Part shown: piece after piece, positions 6,818 to 7,714 of the stretch
Layout: each line of letters starts with the position of its first letter
Position numbering within the stretch: position 1 is the first letter of the stretch
NCBI GenBank assembly: GCA_039934635.1
Contig: JBDTLT010000252.1
Location: 1 to 7,714 of the forward strand
Direction: 5' to 3'
DNA: 7,714 nt
Source: DATLFA01 sp039934635
GTDB taxonomy: Bacteria; Actinomycetota; Acidimicrobiia; Acidimicrobiales; WLNW01
Program-made: the position numbers and the translations under genes
Notes under the pieces: generated by a model
The model's input: only the letters and a program-made list of their open reading frames with translations
What the model was told of the DNA's origin: nothing
Databases searched by the model: none

Positions 6818-7714
6818 CCGTCACTTTCTCTTTCCGGGGGAAGCTAGTCGGCAACCCTCGAAGCGTCGTAGCCAGGTCGCCGATGCCGGGCAGGACCTCG
6901 TACAACAGGGTGGTGACGCCGGCGCTGACGTACCGCTCGAGTTGGGCGCGGCACTCCTCGGCCGAACCGATGACCACCAGGTCGCGTATCAGTTGCTCGG
7001 GAGCGTCGTCGACGCGCGTGCCCATCTGGTCGAGTAGATCGCCCCGGCCGAGGCCGCGATGGTAGCGAGCGTAGGTGGGTGTCAACAGGTACCGACCGAC
7101 GCGGCGCCGCGCGACGGCGAGCGCCCGTTCGGTCTCGGCGCCGCCATCGACGACACACACGGTGACCCATGCAATGACCGCGAACTCCGGTCGCGGCGGA
7201 GCGACTTGTTCGAGCAATGGTACGACGTCGTCGGCGCTGAGTGAAGTGAGCACAACGCCGTCGGCCTCGCGTCCGGCAAGACGCAGCATCTGTGGTTGCA
7301 GGGCACCGATAGCCAGTGCCGGCGTTGGGACGGGCACCAGACCGAGCTTGAAGCCACCGTCGACCCGTTCGCCGGCGAGCGCGCGGCGCAAATAGCGAAC
7401 CGTGTCGCGAACGCGAGTCAGTGGATCAACGAACGCAATGCTGTTCCATCCCTCGACGATCGCCGGTGACGAAGCGCCGAGGCCGATCGTGACTCGCCCA
7501 GGCGCGGCCGAAGCGAGCGCGGCCACGGTCTGCGCGAGCAACGCCCGCCCGCGGGTGTACACGGGCACGATCGCGGTGCCTACGGCGAGGCGAGGCTCCG
7601 CGGTCGCGGCGATCGCGAGCGGAGTGATGCCGTCGCCGCGGTCGCTTTCTCCCGCCCAGAAGTCGCTGTAGCCGAGGTCGGCCAACTCGGTTGCGAATGA
7701 GCGGAGATCACTGA
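6795..7714 (-). CDS. LLM-class (luciferase-like) F420-dependent oxidoreductase, 5' end outside window
   Basis: This is a luciferase-like monooxygenase-fold (TIM-barrel) protein of the type that in actinobacteria usually binds coenzyme F420. It carries LGYSDFWAGE near its start, VGTAIVPVYTRG, GRVTIGLGASSPAIVEGW, AIGALQPQMLRLAGREADGVVL and the late VIGSAEECRAQLERYVSAGV, all in family order. The frame is open to the window edge: before the TTG at 7685 it continues with in-frame residues SDLRSFATE, which match the usual helix leading into LGY..FW.GE. The gene therefore starts upstream of the window, and TTG 7685 is probably an internal leucine codon. In-window coding length is 305 residues plus stop. 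It is first of the three visible genes of the - strand unit and overlaps the dehydrogenase start by 23 bases. The reaction is unassigned; a hydride transfer in the same catabolic pathway is an inference. A flavin-using member of the same fold cannot be excluded. Confidence 0.88.
   Translation of the reverse strand, partial: SDLRSFATELADLGYSDFWAGESDRGDGITPLAIAATAEPRLAVGTAIVPVYTRGRALLAQTVAALASAAPGRVTIGLGASSPAIVEGWNSIAFVDPLTRVRDTVRYLRRALAGERVDGGFKLGLVPVPTPALAIGALQPQMLRLAGREADGVVLTSLSADDVVPLLEQVAPPRPEFAVIAWVTVCVVDGGAETERALAVARRRVGRYLLTPTYARYHRGLGRGDLLDQMGTRVDDAPEQLIRDLVVIGSAEECRAQLERYVSAGVTTLLYEVLPGIGDLATTLRGLPTSFPRKEKVTDGRSIPS

Overview
The window comes from a GC-rich bacterial genome with G/C-ending codons. 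A likely source is Actinomycetota, possibly an Acidimicrobiia-like lineage. The evidence is a luciferase-like oxidoreductase of the F420-dependent type, FadE-style acyl-CoA metabolism in tightly overlapping genes, and an OtsA-OtsB trehalose route. The phylum is an inference; no rRNA or other marker gene is present.

The sequence is almost wholly coding and splits into two convergent units. On the + strand (24-4033) is a two-gene trehalose operon: otsA (trehalose-6-phosphate synthase), overlapped at its stop by a large gene. That second gene fuses a complete OtsB trehalose-6-phosphate phosphatase to a complete GH15 trehalase/glucoamylase-like hydrolase. OtsA makes trehalose 6-phosphate from UDP-glucose and glucose 6-phosphate, and the OtsB domain dephosphorylates it to trehalose. 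The GH15 domain keeps both expected catalytic glutamates and could hydrolyse trehalose to glucose, so one polypeptide may both finish and degrade the product. This fusion is the most interesting feature of the window.

On the - strand (7714-4035, read right to left) are three overlapping genes: a luciferase-like (LLM) F420-type oxidoreductase cut by the window edge, an acyl-CoA dehydrogenase, and an AMP-forming acyl-CoA synthetase. They look like part of a catabolic operon for an organic acid: the ligase activates the acid to a CoA thioester, the dehydrogenase introduces an alpha,beta double bond, and the LLM enzyme performs an unidentified redox step. The substrate cannot be read from the sequence. 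The dehydrogenase lacks glutamate at the usual medium-chain position but has one at the isovaleryl/long-chain type position.

The two units meet tail to tail with one base between the stop codons. I found no tRNA, rRNA, CRISPR array, insertion sequence or long repeat. No non-coding stretch exceeds 23 bases.
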